A stretch of 64,000 bases of DNA from Planomonospora sp. ID82291 (lineage in GTDB: Bacteria > Actinomycetota > Actinomycetes > Streptosporangiales > Streptosporangiaceae). Below, in pieces: positions 1-8,141 of the stretch. The DNA is taken from positions 1,922,001 to 1,986,000 of the forward strand of contig NZ_JABTEX010000001.1 in the NCBI RefSeq assembly GCF_015711645.1. The letters are read 5' to 3'. The translations under genes were made by a program, and so were the position numbers. The notes under the pieces were generated by a model that was not told the origin of the DNA, made no database searches, and saw only the letters and a list, made by a program, of their open reading frames with translations. Every line of letters begins with the position of its first letter. Within the stretch, counting starts at the first letter, position 1.

Positions 1-336
1 CAGGTCCGGCCCGTCGGAGGTGTCCAGGTCCTCGATCCTCAGCACCCGGCCGCCGTCGGCCAGCTCCAGGACCTCGGCGGTGCCCGCCGTATCGTGCTCG
101 TGGGAGACGAACCTGCCGGTCGCCAGGGTCTTCGGCCAGGTGGCGGGCCTCGCGGACGCACCCGGCGCGGACGACGCGGACGAGGCGGGTGCGGTGACCG
201 CCACCGGCGGCGCCTCGTTCACCTCCACGGTGGTGAACAGCCGCCACGGCTGGAACAGGTACAGGGCGACGGCGAGCCCGGCGGCGCCGAGCGCCAGGAC
301 CGCCCGGACGACGGGGCGGCGGAACGGTCTCTTCAT
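1..336 (-). CDS. DM13-domain membrane-anchored protein, 3' end outside window
   Basis: The reading frame is open from an ATG at 336 to the window edge, giving 112 residues of a longer protein. Residues about 8-27 form one hydrophobic segment (VVRAVLALGAAGLAVALYLF) after a basic start, so it is a signal anchor or a membrane tether. A Ser/Ala/Pro-rich linker follows. From residue about 72 the sequence GRFVSHEHDTAGTAEVLELA and then a DTSDGPDL stretch match the beginning of the DM13 domain, thought to be a redox or electron-transfer module in extracytoplasmic proteins. The C-terminal half of the domain is not in the window. Family by motif is fairly sure; the function is unknown. Confidence 0.75.
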   Translation of the reverse strand, partial: MKRPFRRPVVRAVLALGAAGLAVALYLFQPWRLFTTVEVNEAPPVAVTAPASSASSAPGASARPATWPKTLATGRFVSHEHDTAGTAEVLELADGGRVLRIEDLDTSDGPDL

Positions 337-496
337 CCTCACGGGCCCTCCCGGCGTGCTGTCGGCTTCGCCCCGAAGGTACGCCCGCGTTCCCGTCCCG
401 GCGGTTACGTGGTTCTTACGGCCCGGCGCCCGGCGGTGCGGCAGGACGACGATACGGGGACACGGGCCTGCGGGCGTGCCGCACTAAGGTCGGGGC

Positions 497-1132
497 ATGA
501 CCACCATCGCCGAAGAAGTCCTCCTCCTCGCCCACGAGGAGACCGAGGGCAAGCCACTGGTCGGGGCGACGCAGCTGGACTCCGCGCTCGGCGGCGCGCT
601 GCTGGCGGAGCTCGCCGTGAACGGCCGCATCGACCTCGACGGGAAGAAGGTCGCGGTCAAGGACACGACCCCGCTGGGGGACGGGGAACTGGACGCGGTG
701 CTCACCCGGATCGCCGGGGAGGCCAAGGAGCGCAAGCCCGACTGGTGGGTCTACCGGCTCTCCTCGGCCAAGCTCCGCAAGCGCCTGCTCGTCGGGCTGG
801 CCGAGCGCGGAGTCCTGAACGAGGAGCACCGCAGGATCCTGGGGATCTTCCCCGTCGCCCGCTATCCGGAGCGCGATCCGCGCGTGGAGCGGGACATCCG
901 CGAGCGGGTGCAGAGCGTGCTGGACGGAGCGGACCCGGACGAGCGGGTGGCCGTGCTGATCGCCATCCTGCACGCGGCCAAGATCGATCGCAAGGCGTTC
1001 CCCGGCGTGCGCAAGGAGCGCGTCAAGGAGATCACCGAGAGCGAGTGGGTGGGCCGGGCCGTGGCCAAGACCATCGACTCCGTCAACTCCGCCATCGCGG
1101 CCGGGGCCGCGGCCGCCGCCGCGGCGTCCTGA
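497..1132 (+). CDS. GPP34 (GOLPH3/Vps74-like) family phosphoprotein
   Basis: This 211-residue protein starts MTTIAEEVLLLAHEETEGK and has the pattern of the GPP34 fold: an LL.DE-like first helix, an L..ALGGALLAELA segment, a basic region around residues 80-105 (KPDWWVYRLSSAKLRKRLL) and a central GILGIFPVARYP-type loop. Eukaryotic relatives bind phosphatidylinositol-4-phosphate; the actinobacterial paralogues have no proven role. There is no signal peptide or membrane segment, so it is probably cytoplasmic or peripheral. The last residues are an Ala-rich run. It is convergent with the LCP gene downstream, with only 23 bases between the stops. Confidence 0.85.
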   Translation: MTTIAEEVLLLAHEETEGKPLVGATQLDSALGGALLAELAVNGRIDLDGKKVAVKDTTPLGDGELDAVLTRIAGEAKERKPDWWVYRLSSAKLRKRLLVGLAERGVLNEEHRRILGIFPVARYPERDPRVERDIRERVQSVLDGADPDERVAVLIAILHAAKIDRKAFPGVRKERVKEITESEWVGRAVAKTIDSVNSAIAAGAAAAAAAS

Positions 1133-1155
1133 AGCCCGGGCCGGGGACGGTCCCG

Positions 1156-2421
1156 CTACTTGCCGAGCACGTCCTTGGGGACCGGCTTGTCCTCGGCCAG
1201 GGCCTTGAACATGCGCAGGGCCTTCTCGCGGTCCCACTTGACGACCGACTGGCCGCCGATGGTGGGCAGCGAGCCGATCGGCACGACCGTGGTGACGGGG
1301 TTGTCGCCCATCGCCAGGGCGAGGGAGAGCAGGTCGAACGAGCCGGTCTCGGTCCCGACGGCCACCGAGTCGGTGGCGCTGAGCGCCAACGGGATGGACG
1401 TGAAGGGGTTGAGCAGGACGCCCGGGCCGGCGGCCTTCTTCACCACGGCGGAGAAGAACTGGCGCTGGCGCTGGGTCCGGTCGAAGTCGGGGATGGCCCC
1501 GGTGGCGCGGGTGCGGACGTAGCCGAGGGCGGTGCCGCCGTCGAGCGTCTGCACGCCCTTCTTCAGGTCGATCCCGGCCTTGGGGTCCTTGATGTTCTGC
1601 TTGACGTCGATCTCGACGCCGCCGATGGCGTCCACGATGCCCACGAAGCCGCCGAAGCCGATCTCCATGTAGTTGTCGATCCGCAGCCCGCTGACCTGCT
1701 CGACCGTCTTGGCCAGCAGTTTCGGCCCGCCGTCGGAGTAGGCGTAGGCCGCGTTGAGCTTGTCGCTGCCGTGGCCCTCGATCGGGACGTAGGAGTCGCG
1801 CGGCAGGCTGACCAGGGTCGGGCGGCCGTCGCCGTCCGGGATGTGCAGCAGCATCATCGTGTCGGTGCGGCGGCCCACGGAGCTGCCGGTGGCGAGCTTG
1901 CGGCGCTGGGCCTTGGTCAGGCCCTCCCGGCTGTCGGAGCCGACCAGCAGCCAGTTCGTGCCGGGGGTGTCGGCGGGACGCCCCTCGTAGTCGCCGAGCG
2001 CCTCGATCCGCTTCAGCCGCGAGTCGATCGTGAGGTATCCGCCGACGGCGAGCACCAGCAGCAGGACGACCAGGCCCGCCAGGATCCGCAGGAACCACCG
2101 GCCCGGCCGCCTCGGCCCCCCGGCGCCCTTCGGCCGCGGGCCCGCGTTCGGCATGCGGAAGCCGCCTTTCCCGCCGGAGGAGCCGGAGGAGCCGGAGGAG
2201 CCGGAGGAGGGAGCGCCGGGCGGAGGGCCGGGCGGACTCCCCGCGGGTCCGGCGAAGGACCCGGGCGAGCCGGGGAGGGGCCGGACGGGGGCGCTGCCCG
2301 GCCGCGCCTTGCCGTACACCCGGGAGACCGCCCGGGGGGTGGTCTCGTCCCGCGCCACGGGTGTGGGCACGGGCGACCGCAGCGCACGGGTGCGGTCGTC
2401 GTCGTCCTGCCGGTCACCCAC
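1156..2421 (-). CDS. LytR-CpsA-Psr (LCP) family cell-wall ligase
   Basis: LCP enzymes transfer undecaprenyl-linked polymers such as arabinogalactan or teichoic acid to peptidoglycan outside the membrane. The protein has a Pro/Gly/Ser-rich cytoplasmic segment, one membrane helix (ILAGLVVLLLVLAVGGYL) and then the LCP domain, with the signatures RTDTMMLLHI, SLPRDSYV, DKLNAAYAY and RATGAIPDFDRTQRQRQF. I chose the GTG at 2421, which has a GGAG about 8 bases upstream. The frame remains open to a TTG at 2544, which has its own weak AGGGA site, so up to 41 extra residues are possible. A 9-bp repeat at about 2173-2213 encodes Gly-Ser-Ser units in the cytoplasmic linker. Confidence 0.88.
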   Translation of the reverse strand: MGDRQDDDDRTRALRSPVPTPVARDETTPRAVSRVYGKARPGSAPVRPLPGSPGSFAGPAGSPPGPPPGAPSSGSSGSSGSSGGKGGFRMPNAGPRPKGAGGPRRPGRWFLRILAGLVVLLLVLAVGGYLTIDSRLKRIEALGDYEGRPADTPGTNWLLVGSDSREGLTKAQRRKLATGSSVGRRTDTMMLLHIPDGDGRPTLVSLPRDSYVPIEGHGSDKLNAAYAYSDGGPKLLAKTVEQVSGLRIDNYMEIGFGGFVGIVDAIGGVEIDVKQNIKDPKAGIDLKKGVQTLDGGTALGYVRTRATGAIPDFDRTQRQRQFFSAVVKKAAGPGVLLNPFTSIPLALSATDSVAVGTETGSFDLLSLALAMGDNPVTTVVPIGSLPTIGGQSVVKWDREKALRMFKALAEDKPVPKDVLGK

Positions 2422-2750
2422 GTCGAATCTCCGCCACTTCTCGAAGCCGCTTCCAGCCCTGCGTTTCCAGCCGGCGGCGGGAACGAGGGGATCGTCACCA
2501 TCGACGCTACGTCGCGGCTCTCGTCCGCGTAGAGACGTCGTCAAGGTTTCCCTGTGGAAAAGTACTCAGAAGGGTACTGGACGGTCGAGAACCTGATCGT
2601 CGCCCTATCCGGAAACATCGATCACCGTCCCGATCGTTACCGTAGAGGACGACAACCGCTCGAAAGGATGATCGTGTCCACTCCGGACTCGTGGAGTACC
2701 TGCCCGTGCGCGTGCACGGGCCCCGCTGACCTGATCGGGAGAGCCGCCCG
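2422..2750. other. Intergenic region between divergent LCP and CorC genes
   Basis: About 330 bases separate the preferred LCP start from the CNNM gene. Part of it may be the LCP N-terminus if translation begins at the TTG at 2544. The rest should hold two divergent promoters. I see no convincing inverted repeat, RNA gene or small reading frame here. Confidence 0.4.
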
Positions 2751-4301
2751 GTGACCACGGCTCTCGGCCTGCTGGCCGTACTGCTCCTCACCGCCGCCAC
2801 CGGTTACTTCGTCGCCCAGGAGTTCGCCTTCGTCGCCGCCGACCGCGGCGTGCTGCGCGAACAGGCCGACGCCGGTGACGCCGCCGCCCGGCGCGCGCTG
2901 GAGGTGACGGGCCGGCTGTCCTTCATGCTCTCCGGCGCCCAGCTCGGCATCACCGTCACGGCCCTGCTGGTCGGCTTCATCGCCGAACCCGCCATCGCCA
3001 CCGTGATCCGCCCCGGCCTGGAGGCCGCCGGGCTGCCCGCGGGCGCGGTGCCCGGCGTGGCGATCGCGCTGGCCGTCGCGGTGGCGACGGTCGTCCAGAT
3101 GGTCCTCGGCGAGCTCGCCCCCAAGAACCTCGGCATCGCCCGCCCCGAGCCGGTGGCCAAGTTCCTGGCCCGCTCGACCCTGGTCTACCTCAAGGTCGCC
3201 GGGCCGGTCATCCGGCTGTTCGACTCCGCCGCCACCGGCCTGCTCCGCAGGGTCGGGGTGGAGCCGGTCGAGGAGATCGAGCACGGCGCGAGCCCCGAGG
3301 AGCTGTCCCGGATCATCGCCGAGTCGGGCGCGACCGGCGACCTGCCGCCGCGCCTGTCCGAGCTGCTGGAGCGCGCGCTGGAGTTCGGCGACCGCACGGC
3401 CGAGGACGTCATGGTCCCGCGCCCCCGCCTGGTGCTGCTCCGCGACGACCGCCCGATCTCCGACCTGCTCGACGCGGTCCGCGAACACGGCCACTCCCGC
3501 TACCCGGTGCTCTGCCGGCGCAGTGGCGAGGACGTCGTCGGCGTCACCGGCGTGCGCGAGCTGCTCCGCTCGGGCCTGACCGACGGCCCGCTGGAGCTGA
3601 TCACCCGCCCGGCGCTGCTGGTCCCCGACTCCCTGCCGCTCCCGGTCGTGCTGGAGCGCATGCGCGCCGCCCGCGACGACCTCGCCTGCGTCATCGACGA
3701 GTTCGGCGGGCTGGCCGGCGTGGTCACCATCGAGGACCTCGCCGAGGAGCTCGTCGGCGAGCTGGTGGACGAGAACGACCCCGAACCGGCCGGTGTCGTG
3801 GCGGGCGACGACGGCACCTGGGACGTGCCCGGCACGCTCCGCCTCGACGAGGTCGAGCGGGCGACCGGCCTGTCCCTGCCCGAGAGCGACGGCTACGACA
3901 CCGTCGCCGGGCTGGTCCTGTCCGTGCTCGGCCGGATGGCGGAGCCCGGTGACGCGGTGCCCGTCACCCTGACCGTGGAGGGCGACCCGCTGGAGGCCGA
4001 CGGACCGGACGAGGCCGAGGCGGTCCTGACCGTCCTGTCGGTGCACCGCAGGGTCCCCGAGTGGGTACGGCTCGCACCCGCCGGCCACGCCGCACCCGCC
4101 CCGTCCGGGGCGGAGGCGGCCGGGCACGCGGCGGCGGAGCCGGGATCACCCGGGCGGGCGGCCCCCGCTGAGGGCTCCCACGAGGGCTCCGACGCGGACC
4201 CCGACGCGGACCCCGACTCCGGCGAGAAGCCAGGTCGAAGGTCCGGCCAGGGGTCCGGCGAGCGATCCATGGTCCGGAGCGGGCGGGTGAGCGGCCGATG
4301 A
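2751..4301 (+). CDS. CNNM/CBS/CorC-type membrane protein (HlyC/CorC family), first of pair
   Basis: This 516-residue protein has the order typical of the family: a CNNM transmembrane domain (residues about 1-190; hydrophobic helices around ALGLLAVLLLTAATGYFV and the GVAIALAVAVATVVQMVL segment, followed by GELAPKNL), two CBS domains (about 215-335; DVMVPRPRLVLLRDD and CVIDEFGGLAGVVTIEDL), and a CorC-HlyC C-terminal domain (about 345-430). Relatives are implicated in Mg2+/Co2+ handling, but substrates for actinobacterial members are unproven. The start is GTG with a GGGAGA site. A disordered Asp/Pro/Gly/Ser tail of about 85 residues ends the protein. The stop overlaps the next start by 4 bases. 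Confidence 0.88.
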   Translation: MTTALGLLAVLLLTAATGYFVAQEFAFVAADRGVLREQADAGDAAARRALEVTGRLSFMLSGAQLGITVTALLVGFIAEPAIATVIRPGLEAAGLPAGAVPGVAIALAVAVATVVQMVLGELAPKNLGIARPEPVAKFLARSTLVYLKVAGPVIRLFDSAATGLLRRVGVEPVEEIEHGASPEELSRIIAESGATGDLPPRLSELLERALEFGDRTAEDVMVPRPRLVLLRDDRPISDLLDAVREHGHSRYPVLCRRSGEDVVGVTGVRELLRSGLTDGPLELITRPALLVPDSLPLPVVLERMRAARDDLACVIDEFGGLAGVVTIEDLAEELVGELVDENDPEPAGVVAGDDGTWDVPGTLRLDEVERATGLSLPESDGYDTVAGLVLSVLGRMAEPGDAVPVTLTVEGDPLEADGPDEAEAVLTVLSVHRRVPEWVRLAPAGHAAPAPSGAEAAGHAAAEPGSPGRAAPAEGSHEGSDADPDADPDSGEKPGRRSGQGSGERSMVRSGRVSGR

Positions 4302-5392
4302 GCACCACCGGAGCGCTGCTGCTCGGCGTCGCCCTGCTGATCGGGAACGCCTTCTTCGTCGCCGCCGAGTTCGCGGTCATCTCGGCCCGCAGGCACCGTC
4401 TGGAGGATCTCGCGGGCAAGGGCGGCCGGTTGACCCGGATCGCCGCCCGCGCCGCCGTACGCGGCGGCAGGGAGCTCTCCCTGATGCTCGCCGGGGCGCA
4501 GCTCGGCATCACCCTGTGCTCGCTCGGCCTGGGCATGGTGACCGAGCCGGCCATCGAACATCTCCTGGAGCCGGTCTTCGGCGCGATCGGGGTCCCCGAG
4601 TCGTTCCGGGTCCCCATCGCACTGGTGATCGCGCTGGCCCTGGTGACCTTCCTGCACATGGTGGTCGGCGAGATGGCGCCCAAGTCCTGGGCGCTGACCC
4701 ATCCGGAGGTCGCGGCGATGGGCCTGGCCCTGCCGTTCCGCGGCTTCACCCGGGTGGTCCGGCCGGTGCTGGCCTCCCTCAACGGCCTCACCAACGCCGC
4801 GCTGCGGCTGTTCGGCGTGCACGCCAGGGACGAGCTGGCCACCACCAGGACCCCGGTCCAGCTGGCCATGCTGGTCGGCGAGTCGGGCCGGATGGGACTG
4901 CTGGACCGCGACGAGCACGACCTGCTGACCCGGGCCCTGCGGGTCCACCAGCAGCCGATCGAGCGGTTGATGCTGCCCCTCGCCGAAGCCGTCCGGGTCC
5001 CCGCCGACGCCACCGCCGCCCAGGTACGGCGGGCCGCCGCCGACAGCGGCCACCTGCGCCTGCTGGTGGGTTCCGACGCTCCCGGTGACGTCGGCGGCAT
5101 CGGCGTCGGCGGCATCGGCGGCGTCGGCGGCGTCGGCGGCGTCGGCGGTGACATCCTGGGCGTCCTGCACGTCCGGGACGTCCTGATCCGGCCGGAGGCG
5201 AGCCCCGCGGAGCTGGCCCGCCCCGTCCCCCGCCTGGAGAGGACCACGACCGTCTCGGAGGCCGTCGCCACCCTTCAGGAGGCCCGCGCGCACGTGGGCC
5301 TCGTCAGGGACGCGGACGAGGTGGTCGGCATGGTGAGCCTCACCGACCTGCTCGGCGAGCTGCTGGACGTCCGGGTGCCGGTCGCCCACTGA
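4298..5392 (+). CDS. CNNM/CBS domain membrane protein, second of pair
   Basis: A paralogue of the preceding gene, overlapping it by ATGA, so the two are translationally coupled and may form a heteromer. It has the CNNM membrane domain (residues about 1-190, with GEMAPKSWAL as the counterpart of GELAPKNL) and two CBS domains, but lacks the C-terminal CorC domain, ending at 364 residues. A Gly-Val/Ile-rich tandem repeat (GGIGVGGIGGVGGVGGVGG, bases about 5095-5150) interrupts the first CBS domain, between LLVGSDAPGDV and DILGVLHVRDVL. The repeat comes from 9-bp units and is unlikely to be conserved. Confidence 0.87.
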   Translation: MSTTGALLLGVALLIGNAFFVAAEFAVISARRHRLEDLAGKGGRLTRIAARAAVRGGRELSLMLAGAQLGITLCSLGLGMVTEPAIEHLLEPVFGAIGVPESFRVPIALVIALALVTFLHMVVGEMAPKSWALTHPEVAAMGLALPFRGFTRVVRPVLASLNGLTNAALRLFGVHARDELATTRTPVQLAMLVGESGRMGLLDRDEHDLLTRALRVHQQPIERLMLPLAEAVRVPADATAAQVRRAAADSGHLRLLVGSDAPGDVGGIGVGGIGGVGGVGGVGGDILGVLHVRDVLIRPEASPAELARPVPRLERTTTVSEAVATLQEARAHVGLVRDADEVVGMVSLTDLLGELLDVRVPVAH

Positions 5393-5473
5393 ACCGGGAG
5401 TTACAGACGGGCCGGGTAAACCGCGAACCCCCGGCTCAGCTGCTCCCTCAGCGCGAGCTGCACCCTGCGGGTA

Positions 5474-5549
5474 TCAGGCCTTGATGGCGGTGAACAGCAG
5501 GGGCGTGTGCACACCCTGGCGGGCTGCGGCTTCGGAGAGGAAGGCGGCC
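5474..5549 (-). pseudogene. C-terminal remnant of an unidentified gene cut by IS3 copy A
   Basis: The last 25 codons of a minus-strand gene (ending GVHTPLLFTAIKA, then TGA) abut the left end of the IS3 element. The rest of the gene is not on the other side of the element. I do not recognise the family. It is supported only by sensible codon use and by the neat junction with the insertion sequence. Confidence 0.35.
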
Positions 5550-5592
5550 TGAACCGCCCCGGGTTTGATGGAGACATTGAACACCCGGAAGG

Positions 5593-5919
5593 ATGCCGAT
5601 CATGGCTGCTCCCCGTAAGTACCCCGACGAGTTGCGCGAACGCGCGACCCGACTGGCCGTCGAGGCCCGCAAGAACCCCGCGGCACGCGACGGCGCGATC
5701 CGGCGCATCGCCGATCAGCTCGACGTCCACCCCGAGGCCCTGCGGACCTGGGTCAAGCGGGCCGAGACCGACGAGGGCCTACGGCCCGGGACCACCAGCC
5801 AGGACGCGGCCCGGATCGCCGAACTGGAGCGCGAGGTGAAGGAGCTGAGGCGGGCAAACGCGATCTTGAAGTCCGCGTCGGCTTTCTTCGCGGCGGAGCT
5901 GGACCGTCCACTGCGATGA
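5593..5919 (+). CDS. IS3-family transposase OrfA (copy A)
   Basis: A 108-residue protein with a helix-turn-helix (residues about 8-55, KYPDELRERATRLAVEARKN onward) and a C-terminal leucine-zipper-like helix (IAELEREVKELRRANAILKS). OrfA binds the element ends. The stop overlaps the orfB start (ATGA), which suggests translational coupling; whether a programmed frameshift makes an OrfAB fusion cannot be told here. Confidence 0.9.
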   Translation: MPIMAAPRKYPDELRERATRLAVEARKNPAARDGAIRRIADQLDVHPEALRTWVKRAETDEGLRPGTTSQDAARIAELEREVKELRRANAILKSASAFFAAELDRPLR

Positions 5920-6836
5920 AGGTCGCCTACATCGAGCAGCACAAGGAGAGGTTCGGCGTCCAGCCGATCTGCGAGGCGTTGAAGGACACCGACGCCGAGA
6001 TCGCGCCGAGCACCTACTACGCCGCCGCCTCGCGCCCGCCCTCGGCCCGCGCCCTGCGCGATGAGGAGCTGACCGAGGAGATCACCATGATCCACGCGGG
6101 CAACTACGGCGTCTACGGGGCCAGGAAGATCCACGCGGCGCTCCTGAGAAGCGGCCGCGCGGTGGCCCGCTGCACCGTGGAACGCCTCATGCGCGCCGCC
6201 GGCCTGCGCGGGGTGATCCGGGCCAAAGGCCCGCGCACCACCCGCCCCGCCCCCGAAACCGACCGGCCCGCCGACCTGGTCGAGCGGCGGTTCACCGCGA
6301 CCGCGCCGAACCAGCTGTGGGTGGCCGACATCACCTACATCCGCACCTTCTCCGGCTGGGTCTACGCCGCCTTCGTCATCGACGTCTTCTCCCGCACGGT
6401 CGTCGGCTGGCAGGTCGCCACCTCCCTCTACACCGATCTGGCCCTGGACGCCCTGGAGATGGCCCTATGGAAGCGCCGGCACACCGGCGGCGACCTGTCC
6501 GGTCTGGTCCACCACTCCGACCGCGGGGTGCAATACCGAGCCGTCCGCTACACCGACCGCCTCGCCGAGGCCGACGCGGTCGCCTCCGTCGGCTCCCGGG
6601 GCGACTCCTACGACAACGCCCTGGCCGAGGCGTTCAACAGCCTGTTCAAGGCCGAACTGATCCGCAACAAGGGCCCATGGACCGGCATCAACGACGTCGA
6701 GATCGCCGTCGCCGAGTACATCGACTGGTTCAACCAGCGCCGCCTCCACGGCGAGCTCGGCCACGTTCCACCCGCCGAGTTCGAAGCTCTCCACGCGACA
6801 ACCACTGCACCACAAGCACCCCTGAAAACCAGCTAA
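5916..6836 (+). CDS. IS3-family transposase OrfB, DDE integrase (copy A)
   Basis: A 306-residue catalytic subunit. It has an N-terminal HTH_21-like region (GNYGVYGARKIHAAL) and an rve integrase core with the three acidic residues in their usual contexts: LWVADITYI, HHSDRGVQY and SYDNALAEAFNSLFKAEL. The C-terminus has the usual YNxxRxH-like block (FNQRRLHGELGHVPPAEFE). It appears intact. Confidence 0.92.
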   Translation: MKVAYIEQHKERFGVQPICEALKDTDAEIAPSTYYAAASRPPSARALRDEELTEEITMIHAGNYGVYGARKIHAALLRSGRAVARCTVERLMRAAGLRGVIRAKGPRTTRPAPETDRPADLVERRFTATAPNQLWVADITYIRTFSGWVYAAFVIDVFSRTVVGWQVATSLYTDLALDALEMALWKRRHTGGDLSGLVHHSDRGVQYRAVRYTDRLAEADAVASVGSRGDSYDNALAEAFNSLFKAELIRNKGPWTGINDVEIAVAEYIDWFNQRRLHGELGHVPPAEFEALHATTTAPQAPLKTS

Positions 6837-6866
6837 CCCACTCTCCACGAAACCCGGGGCTTGACA

Positions 6867-7130
6867 CTGAACCTGAAACCACGCGATCTGCGGCAGCCAG
6901 GCGCTCGGGTCCTCGGGCTGGCCCGCGTCGTTCATCCACCAGCTGCCCTGTGGGGCGCAGTCATCACCTGATGTGAGCCATCCCAACGCCTGCGACCTAT
7001 CGTAGAAGAGCCCGTACGCATCAGCGGCTTCCGATGGGGTCCGCCAGGGATGCGGTTCCAGCTCACCATGCAGCACCGCCAGCATGGGGCCCTCGAGTTG
7101 GAAATCGGCAGGCCCGGTCCATGCGCTCAT
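6867..7130 (-). pseudogene. Hypothetical protein, 3' truncated by IS3 copy A
   Basis: An ATG at 7130 preceded by GGTGAG starts a frame beginning MSAWTGPADFQLEGPMLAVL. It runs for 88 codons into the right end of IS3 copy A, where it continues out of context. The sequence is acidic and Trp-rich. I do not recognise the family. The C-terminal part is not found on the other side of the element, so a deletion accompanied or followed insertion. Confidence 0.5.
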
Positions 7131-7262
7131 GTCGTTCTCACCACCTGCATGAGAAGGTGTTCTGCGGGCCCCGGCACTCGCCCGGACTGTCGGCCAGGCC
7201 GACCAGGTATAAATCAACGGTGGAACGCCAGGATGTGTTCCACTCCTTGCTGCATGGTGCTT

Positions 7263-7547
7263 CCGCCGCCGCGTGCGCCGCCGCCCCACCGAACCCCTGA
7301 CCGTCTGGGCGCCGTAGACGACCGCGGATCGGCATCGCAGGCGGAGTGGTCGGTTCCTACGGCGCAGCAACCGGTAAAAAGTGGTGCAAGTGGGGCGAAA
7401 GCGGCTCGCAAGCCGGGCAGGGTAGACATCTCTCCGTGCCCGAACACCGCGCGGGATCCGCAGAAAGCACTCGGCCCCGGCTCTTGCGAGCCGGGGCCGA
7501 GTTCCGTCACTGTCGGACCACCGATTTCATCGGCGGCCCAGAGTGGG
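7263..7547 (+). repeat. Truncated direct copy of the IS4-like element's 3' end
   Basis: This stretch repeats 18431-18717: the last ~17 codons of the transposase (RRRVRRRPTEPL, then TAG) and the 230 bases after it. The first ~100 bp are diverged, but 7367-7547 matches 18537-18717 with only three substitutions, including the whole 15-bp-stem hairpin (here 7469-7502). At the other copy the match stops a few bases inside tRNA-Leu; here no tRNA follows. The bases between 7131 and 7262 hold nothing I can identify. Confidence 0.85.
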
Positions 7548-7650
7548 GCACCGACGAAACCCTGTGGACAGCATCAACAACCATGATCCATTAGCTGGAT
7601 CCCAGGCTGCTGAAGATCGGTTTCCACTCGCACCTGCCGCCGATGCCATA

Positions 7651-8016
7651 CCGAGCCATGTAAGCGGGGACCTCACGTTGCCCAGCGGCACGCACCTGAA
7701 CCCGGGCGGGGTGGTCATCGCCTCCACCGACGCCGCCAACTACGACCCGCGGGCGTTCACCGACCCCCACACGATGGACTTCGCCCGCTTCACCCGCACC
7801 GCGACCGACACCGCCACCGAGCGGCACCTGTCGTTCGGCTACGGCATCCACCACTGCATCGGCCGCCACCTCCGCCACACCGAGGTCGTCACCGCGATCG
7901 CTCTGCTGCTGCGCGAGCTGCCTGCGCTGCGCCTGGCGGCGGACGCCGCCGACATCCCCCGCAAGATCGGCCACGCCATCGCCGGCCCCACCCACCTGCC
8001 GGTGGCCTGGAGCTGA
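7651..8016 (+). pseudogene. Cytochrome P450, C-terminal fragment only
   Basis: The last ~120 residues of a bacterial P450 remain. They include the GDLTLPSGTHL region, the ANYDPRAFTDP motif and the haem-binding loop FGYGIHHCIG with its cysteine ligand, followed by the expected C-terminal strands. The I-helix, ExxR and all upstream structure are missing, and the open frame 5' of 7651 has no P450 character. The gene was truncated at its 5' end, close to the remnant repeat at 7263-7547, and cannot make a functional enzyme. Confidence 0.8.
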
Positions 8017-8141
8017 CCGCTGGCCTCGGCTATTCAGCCGGAATTTCTTCTTGAAGATCGACAATAGAGAAAGGTGCCTCCGACCTGCGATGATCGGATT
8101 GCTGAGATCACGACATCGCACAGAACGGACGCACCTTTCGG

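Larger units (their letters stand above)
5550..6866 (+). mobile_element. IS3-family insertion sequence, copy A (1317 bp)
   Basis: The ends were set by comparing the two copies in the window: identity begins at the T of TGAACCGCCCCGGGTTTGAT and stops after CTTGACA. The termini form imperfect inverted repeats (19 of 26 positions) and begin TG / end CA as expected for IS3 elements. It carries orfA and orfB. No matching 3-4 bp target duplication is visible (GCC on the left, CTG on the right), so flanking DNA has been rearranged since insertion. Copy B at 52652-53968 is the same length and differs at only a handful of bases. Confidence 0.9.

Noticed and set aside
94-2532. Very long plus-strand open frame of 812 codons
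   Set aside because: It runs over the antisense of the LCP gene and an off-frame of the GPP34 gene; its translation is Arg/Gly/Ala-rich without domains. A typical high-GC shadow.
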